In this document: piece after piece, positions 54,161 through 63,970 of the stretch | How the letters are laid out: each line of letters begins with the position of its first letter | Numbering within the stretch: the stretch's first letter is position 1 | From: Flaccisagitta enflata | Lineage: Eukaryota; Chaetognatha; Sagittoidea; Aphragmophora | DNA length: 64,000 nt | Assembly (NCBI GenBank): GCA_965153355.1 | Contig: OZ231126.1 | Span: forward strand, 2,294,001-2,358,000 | Direction of reading: 5' to 3' | Translations under genes and position numbers: made by a program | The notes under the pieces: model-generated | The model's database searches: none | What the model was told of the DNA's origin: nothing | Seen by the model: the letters and a program-made list of their open reading frames with translations, nothing else

Positions 54161-57100
54161 ATGGCTCATCTTGGGTTCCAATCTGAACATGATAGGGCCA
54201 ATTATGAAAAATACAGCCCTCTCGTTTCGTTGCCCCAAGTGCAACCACAATCTTCAGCCTTTGGACCAACCTCTCACAACGCCACTCACAATGTTACTGA
54301 ACTGGGATTTGGTGTCGAAAGCAATAATGTGACTAACCCCGCAGATGATCGAACGTCTGGTGGAGGTGCCACAGGTGATGGTGGTGGTCATTCCCCCGAC
54401 TATTCAGATGGCGCTAGCAGCTTTAATAACGACAGTGAGGATGAAAATGACTTTTCGTCAGACGCTGAAGATGATGATTCAAGATTGCGTCCCCAAACCC
54501 ACCTGGAACATGCGGAAGACCTGAAAAACAAATTGAACTCGGTTGAATATGAGCCTACTTATTCATCAGGTAGCGGTAAGTCATTCAGGGAATTCTTTAG
54601 CCAATTCTACACCATTTTTGCTACCTACATGTGCCTTACTGGTGCTGCACTAAAGATGAAGTTCTGCCAGTGCTTTGAGCAAGAGGATGAGCGATTTTAT
54701 GTAATGTCCATCAGTTCCCAATACCCTCACTACAGTATACATCAATTAGGGGCCCATGTTAGTGGCTATGTCAGCTCCGAGAGCCAGACTTATTTCAAAA
54801 ATAAGTTAGATCTTCTTTGCCGACGGGAAAATGAAAATCTTCCTGGTTTCGCCCTGAAACTGAAGACCTACTTCATGCATGCCATTCCCCCTGACCAGTT
54901 TTGGACGATCTTTGGCAGTGATCTTTATGAAAATCTCCAGCTGCGCTGTTTTTTGGAAAAAATAGCCAATCCGGAATTAGCCCGCAGAATTGTGGCAAGA
55001 AATGTACAGACAGTCGACCAAGCAGTCAATTTCTCTGTTGAAGTTGTACATTCTGTTGAAGCTGGAGAAATTGCGTCAGATTTTTCTGCATTACATGGTC
55101 AAGAACCATACTCACTAGATGAGGAGCTCCAACTTATGCACTCCACAAATCCAACAGGAAACGCGATGAATGTACAAGAGTGCAAAGTATTGGACAATGG
55201 GGAAATGCTGTACGCGCTCTCAACTCTGCCCAGCTCTGCCAAAGCAAAAAAGAGGCCGGCACTATTGGAAGACGACAGTGCAAAGGGTTATGGCAGTGAC
55301 AATGGTGATACGGTCTCAGAATGCGCAGCGGAATGTGGATCTGTGCGGTCGGTGGCAAAGTTTAGTCCATCTGTCAAATTCGGTCCGTCTGTGCCTAGTG
55401 CTAAGTCTGTGCTTGGTGCCAAGTCCATGTCTAATGCCCAATCTGTTACCTGTGACAAATCTGTTGCATGGACTGCTAAATCTGTGTCTGGTGCCAAGTC
55501 TGTTTTTAACACTGGATCGATGTCAAATGCCAGACCTGTAACCATTGCCAAGTCCGAGTCTGGTGCGAAGTCTGTATTTAGCGCTGGATCAATGTTGGAT
55601 GTGACAAGTGCTAAGTCCGTGTCTGGTGCCAGGTCTGTGTCTAGCGTTAAATCTATGACTGGTGCCAGGTCTGTGCTGAGTGCTCGGACTATGTCTGGGG
55701 TCAAGTCTGTATCTAACACTGAATCTGTTTCTGGAGCAAAACTGGTGTCAGGTGCTCAGTCTGTGTGTGGTGCTAAGGCTGTGTCTAGTGCCCAATCCGT
55801 AGCAAGCGCTAAATCTATGCCTGGTGCTAGATCCGTGTCAGGCTATGGAAGTGTTTCGGACTCCAGAAGTGTGTCAAATGCCACGTCTGTGCCCAGGGCT
55901 AGATCTCTGCCACAGGTTAAGTCGATCCTGAAACCCCGGACTACCCTGAATTGTGATTCTGACCCCGAGACAACGGCGACTATAAATTCTGAAGGTGGAA
56001 TGTCGGATGAGGCTGACTCTGTTCAGGCTTTAGCGGACAAGCTTGAGCGAACGCTGTTGCTATGGGCAATTGACCGTCCTAAGAAGCGACCAAAGAGGCG
56101 GTCAAGGTTTAGCCCATTTACCCGCCTTAACCGACAGAAAAATGGGTCCAGGGGTGAAGTATGTACGATCTTGAATAAAAATGGAAGACCCAATCAGGAG
56201 GGTGCAAACAAGGAAAAGCCCAGGTTACCTGGCTATGTCGACCAATCAAATGGATACATCGCGGATTGCAAGACTCAAAGGCCAATTGAAAAGGTTCATT
56301 GCAATAGCCTTGTGTCTTCTGATGACTCATTTTTTCCCCATGTTGAAATACCTGGACTCGGTAGGCTGAATTTAGATACTGGCTCAAGCAAATCCATTGT
56401 TAGCCTTGAGCAGCTTCCATTTACAGCATCACTCAAACACTCTCCTCACCTTGTTTTAAACACTTTTGGGGAGGAAATGATGATGAATTATGAAGCTGAT
56501 ATTTGGCTCACAAATAACCCTCTTGCACTAGCTGCACCGGATGCGGGAATCAAAATTACTGCCTTAGTTGCGGAATCTGGAAGTTCCTTGCTAGCCTACC
56601 ACGACATAGCGAAACTAGGAATTGTGATTGGACGCGAAAACGTGAATTCTGGGGGAGAGAAGTCATTGCCAATTGAGCAAGAATGTGATCCCCTGGAAGT
56701 TAAGAAATTCAGTTTTGCGCCAGATCACACATCACAAATGGAAGAAAGTTGTGAATTCATGACTCCAGCTAACAGCGTAGACCTACAAAAAGGAATAACT
56801 GACAAAGTACAAGGGGAAAAACATGGGCAAAATCTTGAATCTGTCATCTCATTGCAAGAAGCAAGTGTACCTGATAGTGAATACTCGCCTCAATTAAACA
56901 CTTGTCAAGCCCATGAACAAAGCGACAATCAGCAGAATCAAGCCTCTTGTAAGTCAGTTCTACCTACAAGCCAACCAGGCCAACCACAAGCAGCTCTGCT
57001 TCATGAATTGCTGCAAACGACAAAAGAAAAAGAGTGCTTCTCAACTTCAGTACTATTCTGCTTCATTTCTGTCTTACTCTGTGTCATTCTTCCCCTCCTG

Positions 57101-57736
57101 CTTTTCATTGCTCCAATTGACACAACCAATCAGACAGAAATGCTGCATCAAGCAATTATTGGGTACAATCAATCAGCAGAATCTGGAAAATGCAAACAAC
57201 CGAGCTGTTCAGCCCAGATTCATGGAGGAAACGTAAAAAAATGCACTAACATCGAAATTGAGTCTGTTGCCGCAATTGTTGAACCAGGACATCAACCTGC
57301 AGCATTCTTACCTTTAGGTGTGGCATTGGATAAACAGCAGCAAAACGTCCATCCCAAAGAGCCATGGATTGATCCTCATCCAATGACAAAAGCATGGTTG
57401 AAAGTTCATTCTGAAGCAACCCGCCGCCAACTTTTGAAGCAAATGCAGCAGCCTGAAATAAAAAAGAGGCAAGTTGAAGGCAACCATAGAAAACTATGTG
57501 ACAAACCTCAGTCTGAAGCAACCCGCCAAAAACCTCTGCAGCAACTGCAGCAACCTGAGAGGAAAGAAAGCAGGGTTGCTGACAGCAATAAAACTAATGG
57601 TGGCAAAGTTCAATCTGTAGCAAGCCGCCAAAAACCTCTGCAGCAATTGCAACAATTTGAGAAAAATTATGTGGCAAAGCACCTCACCTGCATGTCGCCA
57701 AGCCGATCCTTGATGAAGAGTCTTGATCCTGGATAA
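54161..57736 (+). CDS. Gag-aspartic protease-transmembrane protein, retroelement-derived
   Basis: 1191 residues, intronless. Layout: acidic/Gly-rich start (1-135); capsid-like Gag region at about 141-305 (SFREFFSQFYTIFATYMCL onward, pattern of Ty3/Gypsy-type capsids); about 30 hexapeptide repeats of AKSVSG type (about 408-592); basic cluster RPKKRPKRRSR near 640; retroviral-type aspartic protease with catalytic LDTGSS at 738-743 and a later LLAYHDIAKLGIVIG near 810-824; one membrane span at 964-984 (VLFCFISVLLCVILPLLLF); Gln-rich repeats SEATRQKPLQQLQQPE at about 1084-1170. Reverse transcriptase, RNase H and integrase are absent, and none is found downstream. Known domesticated Gag or retroviral protease genes exist in animals (PEG10, ASPRV1); this arrangement is not one I recognise. 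Confidence 0.75.
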   Translation: MAHLGFQSEHDRANYEKYSPLVSLPQVQPQSSAFGPTSHNATHNVTELGFGVESNNVTNPADDRTSGGGATGDGGGHSPDYSDGASSFNNDSEDENDFSSDAEDDDSRLRPQTHLEHAEDLKNKLNSVEYEPTYSSGSGKSFREFFSQFYTIFATYMCLTGAALKMKFCQCFEQEDERFYVMSISSQYPHYSIHQLGAHVSGYVSSESQTYFKNKLDLLCRRENENLPGFALKLKTYFMHAIPPDQFWTIFGSDLYENLQLRCFLEKIANPELARRIVARNVQTVDQAVNFSVEVVHSVEAGEIASDFSALHGQEPYSLDEELQLMHSTNPTGNAMNVQECKVLDNGEMLYALSTLPSSAKAKKRPALLEDDSAKGYGSDNGDTVSECAAECGSVRSVAKFSPSVKFGPSVPSAKSVLGAKSMSNAQSVTCDKSVAWTAKSVSGAKSVFNTGSMSNARPVTIAKSESGAKSVFSAGSMLDVTSAKSVSGARSVSSVKSMTGARSVLSARTMSGVKSVSNTESVSGAKLVSGAQSVCGAKAVSSAQSVASAKSMPGARSVSGYGSVSDSRSVSNATSVPRARSLPQVKSILKPRTTLNCDSDPETTATINSEGGMSDEADSVQALADKLERTLLLWAIDRPKKRPKRRSRFSPFTRLNRQKNGSRGEVCTILNKNGRPNQEGANKEKPRLPGYVDQSNGYIADCKTQRPIEKVHCNSLVSSDDSFFPHVEIPGLGRLNLDTGSSKSIVSLEQLPFTASLKHSPHLVLNTFGEEMMMNYEADIWLTNNPLALAAPDAGIKITALVAESGSSLLAYHDIAKLGIVIGRENVNSGGEKSLPIEQECDPLEVKKFSFAPDHTSQMEESCEFMTPANSVDLQKGITDKVQGEKHGQNLESVISLQEASVPDSEYSPQLNTCQAHEQSDNQQNQASCKSVLPTSQPGQPQAALLHELLQTTKEKECFSTSVLFCFISVLLCVILPLLLFIAPIDTTNQTEMLHQAIIGYNQSAESGKCKQPSCSAQIHGGNVKKCTNIEIESVAAIVEPGHQPAAFLPLGVALDKQQQNVHPKEPWIDPHPMTKAWLKVHSEATRRQLLKQMQQPEIKKRQVEGNHRKLCDKPQSEATRQKPLQQLQQPERKESRVADSNKTNGGKVQSVASRQKPLQQLQQFEKNYVAKHLTCMSPSRSLMKSLDPG
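55395..55940 (+). repeat. 18-bp coding minisatellite (AKSVSG repeats)
   Basis: Units such as GCTAAGTCTGTGTCTGGT recur about 30 times with many silent and conservative changes. The hexad keeps a basic residue at position 2 and Ser-Val at 3-4, so it behaves as coding sequence and not as free-running satellite. Confidence 0.9.
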
Positions 57737-57775
57737 GTTTTCACTTCACTCGCCTGATGTACATAGTATGTTGTA

Positions 57776-57781
57776 AATAAA
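57776..57781 (+). terminator. Polyadenylation signal AATAAA
   Basis: Canonical AATAAA 40 bases after the TAA of the Gag-protease gene. Confidence 0.55.
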
Positions 57782-58930
57782 CTATTTCCCTGCAACAAAA
57801 TAGCCAAAAAAACCTGACTCAACATTACATGTCGATTCCAAGAAAAGTTGACATAAACCAAATGTGTTTGAAATAAATCATTCGCGTCGCTCTTATCTCC
57901 CTTCTTTGAAAACTTAAATACTACTTCATCTCCGAGTTACACAGAAAATACTTAATGGACTGAATACTTAAATATTCGAATACCAGATTTGTACTCAATT
58001 TGTACTTAGACATCAATTAAGTTATACTGATCTCATCTTTCAAGTCTCCTTTAAAGACACTGCACACTGATTATTAATACTACCATGGAGGAAAGTAGAT
58101 ATACACCCCTGATATGATATATTGACTAAATATTTGAAAACGACTTGGTTGTTAACTAAGCATTTTAGTAAAGTTTTGGAAACCTTTCCAGAATCATTTT
58201 AGATAATTCTATGTGATCTTGTTATATCATTTATAAACAAATTTTATATTTTTAAAATGTTTTATTAGTTTTATCTGCCATTTTACAGCTACTAAAAATA
58301 TAGAAACTAAATTGCACTCATCTTATGATTCTGTTGATGAAGATTATTTTACCTTTCTGAAAAAGTATCTAGCTGTTTTTGAAAGATGAAATATCTTGTA
58401 TAAAGAGTATCTTTAAATTTTCATATTTTACTACCTTTAATGTTTTCAAATTTACAAAATAAGTGTTTTATCTATTTATCTGTAACAGAATTACAAGTTC
58501 TCAAATCAAATTTATTTCAATTAATTATTGATAAAGTTTTGGATTTTTTTTCTCTTTTAATATAGCGTTTAGGGGTTAAGATATCCTTTTTAGAAGGTGT
58601 ATGTATACTTGTCTCCATGATGGTAACTCCCATTAAAAATGGCTAAGTCTACAAAAGCGCAATTACATCGCTATGACAATAAATGAACATCTGCACCAAT
58701 GTGTCTGTTTTGAGAGTTCATAATCTACTTGGCAAGACACTGACAATTTCAAGTTGTCTTTAGTGGCAAAAGGAAAACTTAAATCAAATCTAGTTGGACA
58801 TCGGCACAATGCCAGCTGTGAATGGAAAAATAGCAAGCTTACCCACACATTGATTTCCCAATCACGATGAACCAACTGAATCCCCTAAGTCCCGTGCACA
58901 ACGCATATTCTTCTCAAATGCTTCAGCAGC
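57782..58930. other. AT-rich intergenic sequence
   Basis: No gene. ATATACACCCCTG at 58099-58111 matches the end of the hAT-like MITE family but the rest of an element is not seen. Confidence 0.5.
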
Positions 58931-58933
58931 ATT

Positions 58934-59612
58934 AGGAAGGGAGTTCAACTGCGGAAACAGATGCTGGGACCCCAATGGAAGCTTGTATAATAGCAGCCGG
59001 AGCTTGAGTTGCAGCAATGGGCGCGGCTTTGCCAACTGCTGACCTTTCTCTTGTTGCTGCAGAGGTGGGTTCTGTAGCATGAAACTTTGAAGCAGAAGCA
59101 AGTTTTTCTATAGGTTAAAGTGACGCGGAGGCCGTGGTTGTGTTGGCGTGAGTTTTGCGTTTTAGGGAGCTTCTTCTAACGGTTAGCTTCATCCTAGCTA
59201 TCTCTGCCTTCCTCCCCGCCTTTGCCCTTTCCTTCCAGTCTTTGGTAGAACGGGAAACCTCTGTTGCTCCGTCTTTCACATGTGTAAGGAAGACGCTTTT
59301 CTTGTTTGTCCTTTTCATGGGTTCAACAGAATGTTTCTTACGGACCGGTTCTTTGAGGAAATGGAGATGGGCAGCCTGCTCCTCCTCTACTGAAATTGAG
59401 ACTACGGGTTCAAACATCTTGATGGTCTCCTTCATATCTGCCAAAGTGTCTTTTGTCTTGGAAGGAACTGCTTTTGAAGAGCGGTTGTTGACTTTTTGAG
59501 CTCTTGCGCAAATGGCAGCGTCAAAATGGTGAAGACGTTTCAAGCGTATTTGCCGGGCACATGTCATCGCACTTATTCGTGCGTCCATTGCCGCGCTCAC
59601 CTCGCCAACCAC
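58934..59612 (-). CDS. Candidate Lys/Ser/Ala-rich protein antisense to YPEL exon 1
   Basis: The frame from [20 protein letters not shown] runs to a TAA at 59115-59117 (165 codons) and continues in the same frame as [20 protein letters not shown], then [17 protein letters not shown], to a TAA near 58934. Composition ([26 protein letters not shown]) looks like a basic coding sequence. The first about 35 codons are the reverse complement of YPEL exon 1 and may be only a shadow, so a true start could be internal. Family unknown. Confidence 0.3.
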
Positions 59613-59639
59613 GATGAGTTGATTTCTAAATCCTTCCAG
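59526..59639 (+). CDS. Yippee-like protein (YPEL1-4 type), exon 1
   Basis: ATG in GTCAAAATGG context; donor CCAG-GTACGT starts at 59640, phase 0. It encodes [19 protein letters not shown], then [19 protein letters not shown], the N-terminal half of the Yippee zinc-binding fold with the first C-x2-C pair (C19, C22). The joined protein with 60040-60321 is 131 residues against about 117-121 in vertebrate YPEL1-4. Vertebrate homologues are small, highly conserved nuclear or centrosome-associated proteins of poorly defined function. Confidence 0.92.
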
Positions 59640-60039
59640 GTACGTCAGTTTGAAAAAAAAAGGGATTGTTTGAGCATGTGTGTACGGAGATTCATAATTA
59701 AGTTTTCAGCAGTTCCCATACAGCGTAATAGCGCTTATCACTTTAAAAACAGCTCTGTGCATGTGTTAACTTTCAGTCGGCCTAAAGTGAAGTCATAGCT
59801 TGAGCTGCTTGTCTCAGTCAGCTACGGCCCATTTATTTAGTTCCTCTTTGTCTGGTTCTGGTTGTACTACCTTCGAAATAAGTTTATCGCATCATTTGAA
59901 TTTTGGAAGTATTTCAATTTCTCAATATTATTTTATTTTTATGAAAATTTATGAAAAGTATGCCTTTTTAAAGGATAAATACGATAACTCATTTCCAAGA
60001 TAGTAATCGTGACTTCTCCCCTTTCTTTGTCCATAACAG
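59640..60039 (+). other. YPEL intron, 400 bp
   Basis: GTACGT...CATAACAG, phase 0, splitting the conserved [12 protein letters not shown] sequence. AT-rich, no repeats noted. Confidence 0.88.
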
Positions 60040-60321
60040 GGCAGTCAGGGCCGCGCCTACCTGTTCAACTCCGTGGTAAACGTGGGATGCGGTCCCGCGG
60101 AGGAGCGCCTGCTGTTGACGGGCCTCCACGCGGTGGCTGACATCTTCTGCGAATGCTGCAAGACGCCTCTGGGATGGAAGTACGAACGCGCCTTCGAGTC
60201 CAGCCAAAAGTACAAAGAGGGCAAGTTCATCATCGAGCTCGCTCACATGATCAAGGACAACCGCTGGGATCGAGACACCAGAGACAGGCTAGACAGCGGC
60301 GGCTCCAGCACCAGCAACTGA
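60040..60321 (+). CDS. Yippee-like protein (YPEL1-4 type), exon 2
   Basis: It begins [20 protein letters not shown] and carries the second C-x2-C pair (C75, C78, in [12 protein letters not shown]). Spacing from C22 to C75 is exactly 52 residues, the family signature C-x2-C-x52-C-x2-[21 protein letters not shown] follows. After the usual end (DNGW-) there is an extra tail, [19 protein letters not shown], not found in the vertebrate forms I know. YPEL5 is excluded by the first-half sequence. Confidence 0.95.
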   Translation, partial: GSQGRAYLFNSVVNVGCGPAEERLLLTGLHAVADIFCECCKTPLGWKYERAFESSQKYKEGKFIIELAHMIKDNRWDRDTRDRLDSGGSSTSN

Positions 60322-60558
60322 CATAAAAGCAAACTATATCAGGGGCAATGAATGGTGATCAACCGTCGCCGGATTCGTGGAAGTAGGCTTTGAAACATAT
60401 GAAAAGCCACTTCATTTCTGTATTTAGGAAGTTAGTTAAAAAATATCATTTTCTCAAAGGCTAAATACTGATATTTTAAGAATATTAATGAAGTGAATAC
60501 ATCAGTTATGGGTTCACATACATTTATTTTAGAGCAAATAGAATATTATGTAGCGTTA

Positions 60559-60564
60559 AATAAA
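60559..60564 (+). terminator. Polyadenylation signal AATAAA
   Basis: Canonical AATAAA 238 bases after the YPEL stop. Confidence 0.5.
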
Positions 60565-61730
60565 CGAGCATTAGCTTTTTCGGGGCGGTTGTGCCTATAT
60601 TGTCCGAAGGGACAAAGGTAGGAGTGGACAGAGAATGGATTTAAATGAATTGTTTCATGGACTTCAAATGCGATGGCGCCTAGTGCTAGTGGTTATGGTT
60701 GGCCCTTGTTGGCCCTTGTGAAGAGGACCGTTATCATTCTTTTGTTACTTAGCGGAACCTATCGCGTACGTAGCCTTATGTCCTCCCGCCTGTTTATTGT
60801 CTTTGCCATGCAGCGCTTCAGGCTGAAACCTGATGGAAATATTTATGAACCATATTTAAAAAAGTTGTACTGTCGCATTCTTGAAGTTTTAACTGTAATC
60901 CTTATTCTTAACTAGTTGCGGTTGATGATTACGTCAAATGTACCGTAAGGATGGTTTAAAGCTTTTTCTGGGTTTTAAACTTCAGATAGTTTACTACTTA
61001 GTAACTTATATGTTAAAGTGCTGGCTTTTCCTTATACAAAAATCTTGATTACAAATTATTCATAGTTTACGGCTTTGTAACTCTTTTTATCTGAAAATTG
61101 AAACAATGTTTTCGTTAATTAAAAAACTAGAACTTACCCTTAAAGTACTTCAAGCCTCTGTCCCTTAAAAACATTGTTCTTACTCAATCGATTTGCGTAT
61201 GAATGTGTCAACTTGTGCGTTTGATCAGGGGGCAGCAATTGAGGCTTAACATAAATCGGTGCTCAATACATTTGTCATAGATTCTTTTTCATCTATGTGT
61301 AGCCTTAGTATTTTAACTGTATCCGTACTTATAGACTGAGAACTGTATCAGTATCAAAAATTCCCTAAAGTTTAGTATATCGTTATACATGGTCAAGTTA
61401 CTTATAGAAATACTATGATTATGTAACCTTGTGAGCTATAATGATTTATAGGTCTCTCAATGAACTCTGGCATCAAACTCGTCCTACTGTCTTGGCATGT
61501 TTACTCTACGCCTTGTACTTATTTTTCCCATCCAAACAGTTTCCATCTTATCTGATGTTTGTTTATTTTGTCCTCTCTTAAGGGCAAAATCGTGATTTTC
61601 TCTTGTGAGCTTATGTGTCTACATCGTGTGAATGCATAGGTTTTGTAATAATGAAATAGGCTTACCTTCTTCGATTATGTCGGCGTCCTTTGACATTTGC
61701 GCAGGTAGTTGGTCTTGCTTCTGCAGTTTC
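60565..61730. other. Sequence right of YPEL, no secure gene
   Basis: An 80-codon frame at 60673-60915 starts ATGGCGCC and is hydrophobic, but it lacks any family resemblance and sits in AT-rich 3' flanking sequence. Nothing else is recognised. Confidence 0.4.
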
Positions 61731-61733
61731 TGC

Positions 61734-62042
61734 CTAAACTTTGTCTAAATTGTGTTCTCTTTTTCTCTGTTGATGTGGTTTTAGCGACGAGGGGGAGAAA
61801 AATAGGAGGAAAGTTCTTCTTTTCGTACGCTCAAAACCACACTTGGTCTTCAATTTTTCACAAAAGCTAACACACTGGTGATGACAGTCCTGGATGTGAG
61901 CGTAGAAAAACTCGCGGGATTCTTGAGACCTTCGCACCAATTGGTCCATCCTCTTTTCACCCCACACCCTCCCAAAAGGAAAGCTTATCATCGGCCCTAA
62001 TCGGTTTGCTTTACCCGGCCGAGAGATCGCCGTGTGAATCAC
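61734..62042 (-). CDS. Candidate unrecognised small ORF
   Basis: 102 codons from MIHTAISRPGKANRLGPMIS, with a mixed, non-repetitive composition and Cys/His residues (HIQDCHHQCVSFCEKLKTKC). No homologue recognised. It could be an exon of the minus-strand membrane-protein gene whose exon lies at 62942-63085, or chance. Confidence 0.25.
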   Translation of the reverse strand: MIHTAISRPGKANRLGPMISFPFGRVWGEKRMDQLVRRSQESREFFYAHIQDCHHQCVSFCEKLKTKCGFERTKRRTFLLFFSPSSLKPHQQRKREHNLDKV

Positions 62043-62251
62043 CTCAGGCCAACTTTACAAAAGGCACTGCAAATCAAATGGTCAACAAAGAGTGGATAAA
62101 AAACTCAGACCAACCGGCGAGTGAACAGCTTGGCTAGTGCTTGTCTTCTACCTTTACAGAAAAAGAAACTAATTTAGCCAATAAATGACAAAAGCTCAAA
62201 AGCAAGCGGAAAAAAGTACAAAAGACCGAGGGCTGGCGATGCGAGACAAAA

Positions 62252-62312
62252 ACAGTGGAACCCCGCAATAACAGACTCGTTTTTAAAGGTTTCCCATCAT
62301 TAAAGATCAAGT
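62252..62312. repeat. Dispersed repeat fragment shared with 13097-13160
   Basis: AGTGGAACCCCGCAATAACA...CTCGTTTTTAAAGGTTTCCC is nearly the same as at 13097. Confidence 0.75.
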
Positions 62313-62941
62313 GGTGGCTCTTAATGCAACTTCATCTCTGCTTAAATGGTAAACCTGAATTGGAGGTAAAGGGTCTTCAACCCCAAAGGATCGATAAAGC
62401 AGGGTCCTACTGTAATTGTTACAAATTAGAGTGCAAAGTACAAGGAGACAACAAACAATTGGCTAACATCAGCCACTGGTCGGTGAAACTCAATAAGTCA
62501 GAAAATCATAATACAAACCTAAATCGAAAGTCCATTTCTTCTGCAGTCTTTACTCTTGAAACTTCAATCTTCCTCCAACTCCCTCGATCTTAATCTGCTT
62601 CTCTCCACTTCTCATCTATTTTTTGAAATAGTAGCTATGAACAAAATAATTACAACTATTTCCGGTGGAGGAAATAGCCAATCAGATACTGAAAGGTACT
62701 GCCTCTGACATTGACGTCAACAGACATAACACTGTCATTTCAACCAAACTGCGGGCAGAAAGTCCTCCATGGACTAATTGCCACCGGAGCCTTCTTTTGT
62801 CGGCGCCAACGAAGACAGTGGCCCAGAAGTGCCTTTCGCGCCTTGTTTGGCTTCAACACTGCTGGCACCAGCAGCAGCGACAGCAGCAGCAACAGCTGGA
62901 TCGGCACTGCGTTAACGAAAGATGTCAAATTGTCTACTTAC

Positions 62942-63085
62942 CCGAAATAAAAGCAGCACCGCGACGATTACATTTATCGAACACTGAGAAATATATTGAG
63001 CATTATCAAACCCAATTTGTGTTTTCAAGAAGAGACAACCGACAATGATTGACAGCATGATATAGCCAACGACGTTGAAAGCAAC
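62942..63085 (-). CDS. Membrane-protein exon, possibly ABC-2/ABCG type
   Basis: On the minus strand acceptor CTTCTGTAG precedes and donor CGG-GTAAGTAG follows a 144-base, phase 0-0 open exon. It encodes 48 residues: VAFNVVGYIMLSIIVGCLFL, KTQIGFDNAQYISQC, then SINVIVAVLLLFR. Two hydrophobic spans with a GCLFLKTQ turn and a short loop resemble the first spans of ABC-2 type (ABCG-like) transporter membrane domains, where IxGxLFxR precedes the loop. Only one exon is visible, so the family call is tentative; the splice sites and membrane character are clear. Confidence 0.45.
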
Positions 63086-63489
63086 CTACAGAAGTGATGT
63101 TGACAGTCATAAATAAATGCCATGTGTTTTACATGACTGCATGACTTCCTTGAAAACACACCTAAAATGAAAAAACAAAGATTTAAGTCAAATATCGCGA
63201 CGCCCAGAAAAAACCTACAAGAAAAAAATTTAAAACCAATTAGTTATTCTGTACACATTAACTAAAGTCTTTTTCCCTCCCTTTTTTGGTCTAAAATGGA
63301 AAAAAGGGGGAGATAATGGTTGGAGTCCTAATCCCAGTATTGAATCCCTGAGTTCGGTTCAAGTCCGCAACTCACGGATAAGGGTTCGAGTCCCAGTTAG
63401 CGGTTTAAGTCCGTGATTAACAATTTTCAAAGGCAGTTTTCCCCTTTTGGGCCTCCAACGGAAAAAGGGGAGGAGGGCAAAAACAGGTA

Positions 63490-63735
63490 CAAGTGTTGGT
63501 TGAAGTCCAACGGAAAAAACAAAATTGTTGGTTAAAGTCCAATAGGTGCAAGTGTTGGTTAAAGTCCAACAGAAAAAAATTGTTGGTTAAAGTCCAACAG
63601 GTGCAAGTGTTGGTTAAAGTCCAGCAGGTACAAGTGTTGGTTTAAGTCCAACAGGTACAAGTGTTGGTTAATGTCCAACGGAAAAATGTTGGTTCAAGTC
63701 CAACAGGTACAAGTGTTGGTCAAAGCCCTACGGGG
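63490..63735. repeat. 27-30 bp minisatellite, about eight units
   Basis: The unit AGTGTTGGTTAAAGTCCAAC alternates with GGTACA or GGAAAAAA spacers. Looser relatives (GGTTCAAGTCCGCAA, GTTTAAGTCCGTGA) precede it from 63355. Confidence 0.9.
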
Positions 63736-63794
63736 AATTGTTGCATTGATATTGAGCCACTGCTTGCATTGATACTGATTTCTCTTATATTTCT

Positions 63795-63970
63795 GAGGCC
63801 AACGTAACCATCCTTATGAAATCTGCAAACTTGACCTAAGCCTGCATGATGATGCTGTTTCTACTCGCAAGTAATGGCAGCAGAGGCCAACGTAACCATC
63901 CTTATGAAATCTGCAAACTTGACCTAAGCCTGCATGATGATGCTGTTTCTACTCGCAAGTAATGGCAGCA
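63795..63970. repeat. 88-bp perfect tandem duplication
   Basis: GAGGCCAACGTAACCATCCT...GTAATGGCAGCA occurs twice with no difference seen. Confidence 0.95.

Noticed and set aside
57740-58660. 3' LTR or reverse transcriptase downstream of the Gag-protease gene
   Set aside because: I looked for a repeat of the 50150 LTR and for RT or integrase motifs up to the window end and saw none.
59155-59499. Plus-strand 114-codon frame with a signal-peptide-like start
   Set aside because: It lies antisense to the more coding-like Lys-rich frame, ends just before the YPEL start and shows no family resemblance; more likely 5' untranslated sequence.
60673-60915. 80-codon hydrophobic frame right of YPEL
   Set aside because: AT-rich 3' flank, no homology or splice signals; not called.
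63490-63735. CRISPR-like spacing of direct repeats
   Set aside because: The units are head-to-tail minisatellite copies with near-identical short spacers, the genome is eukaryotic and there are no cas genes. The same holds for 39046-39745.
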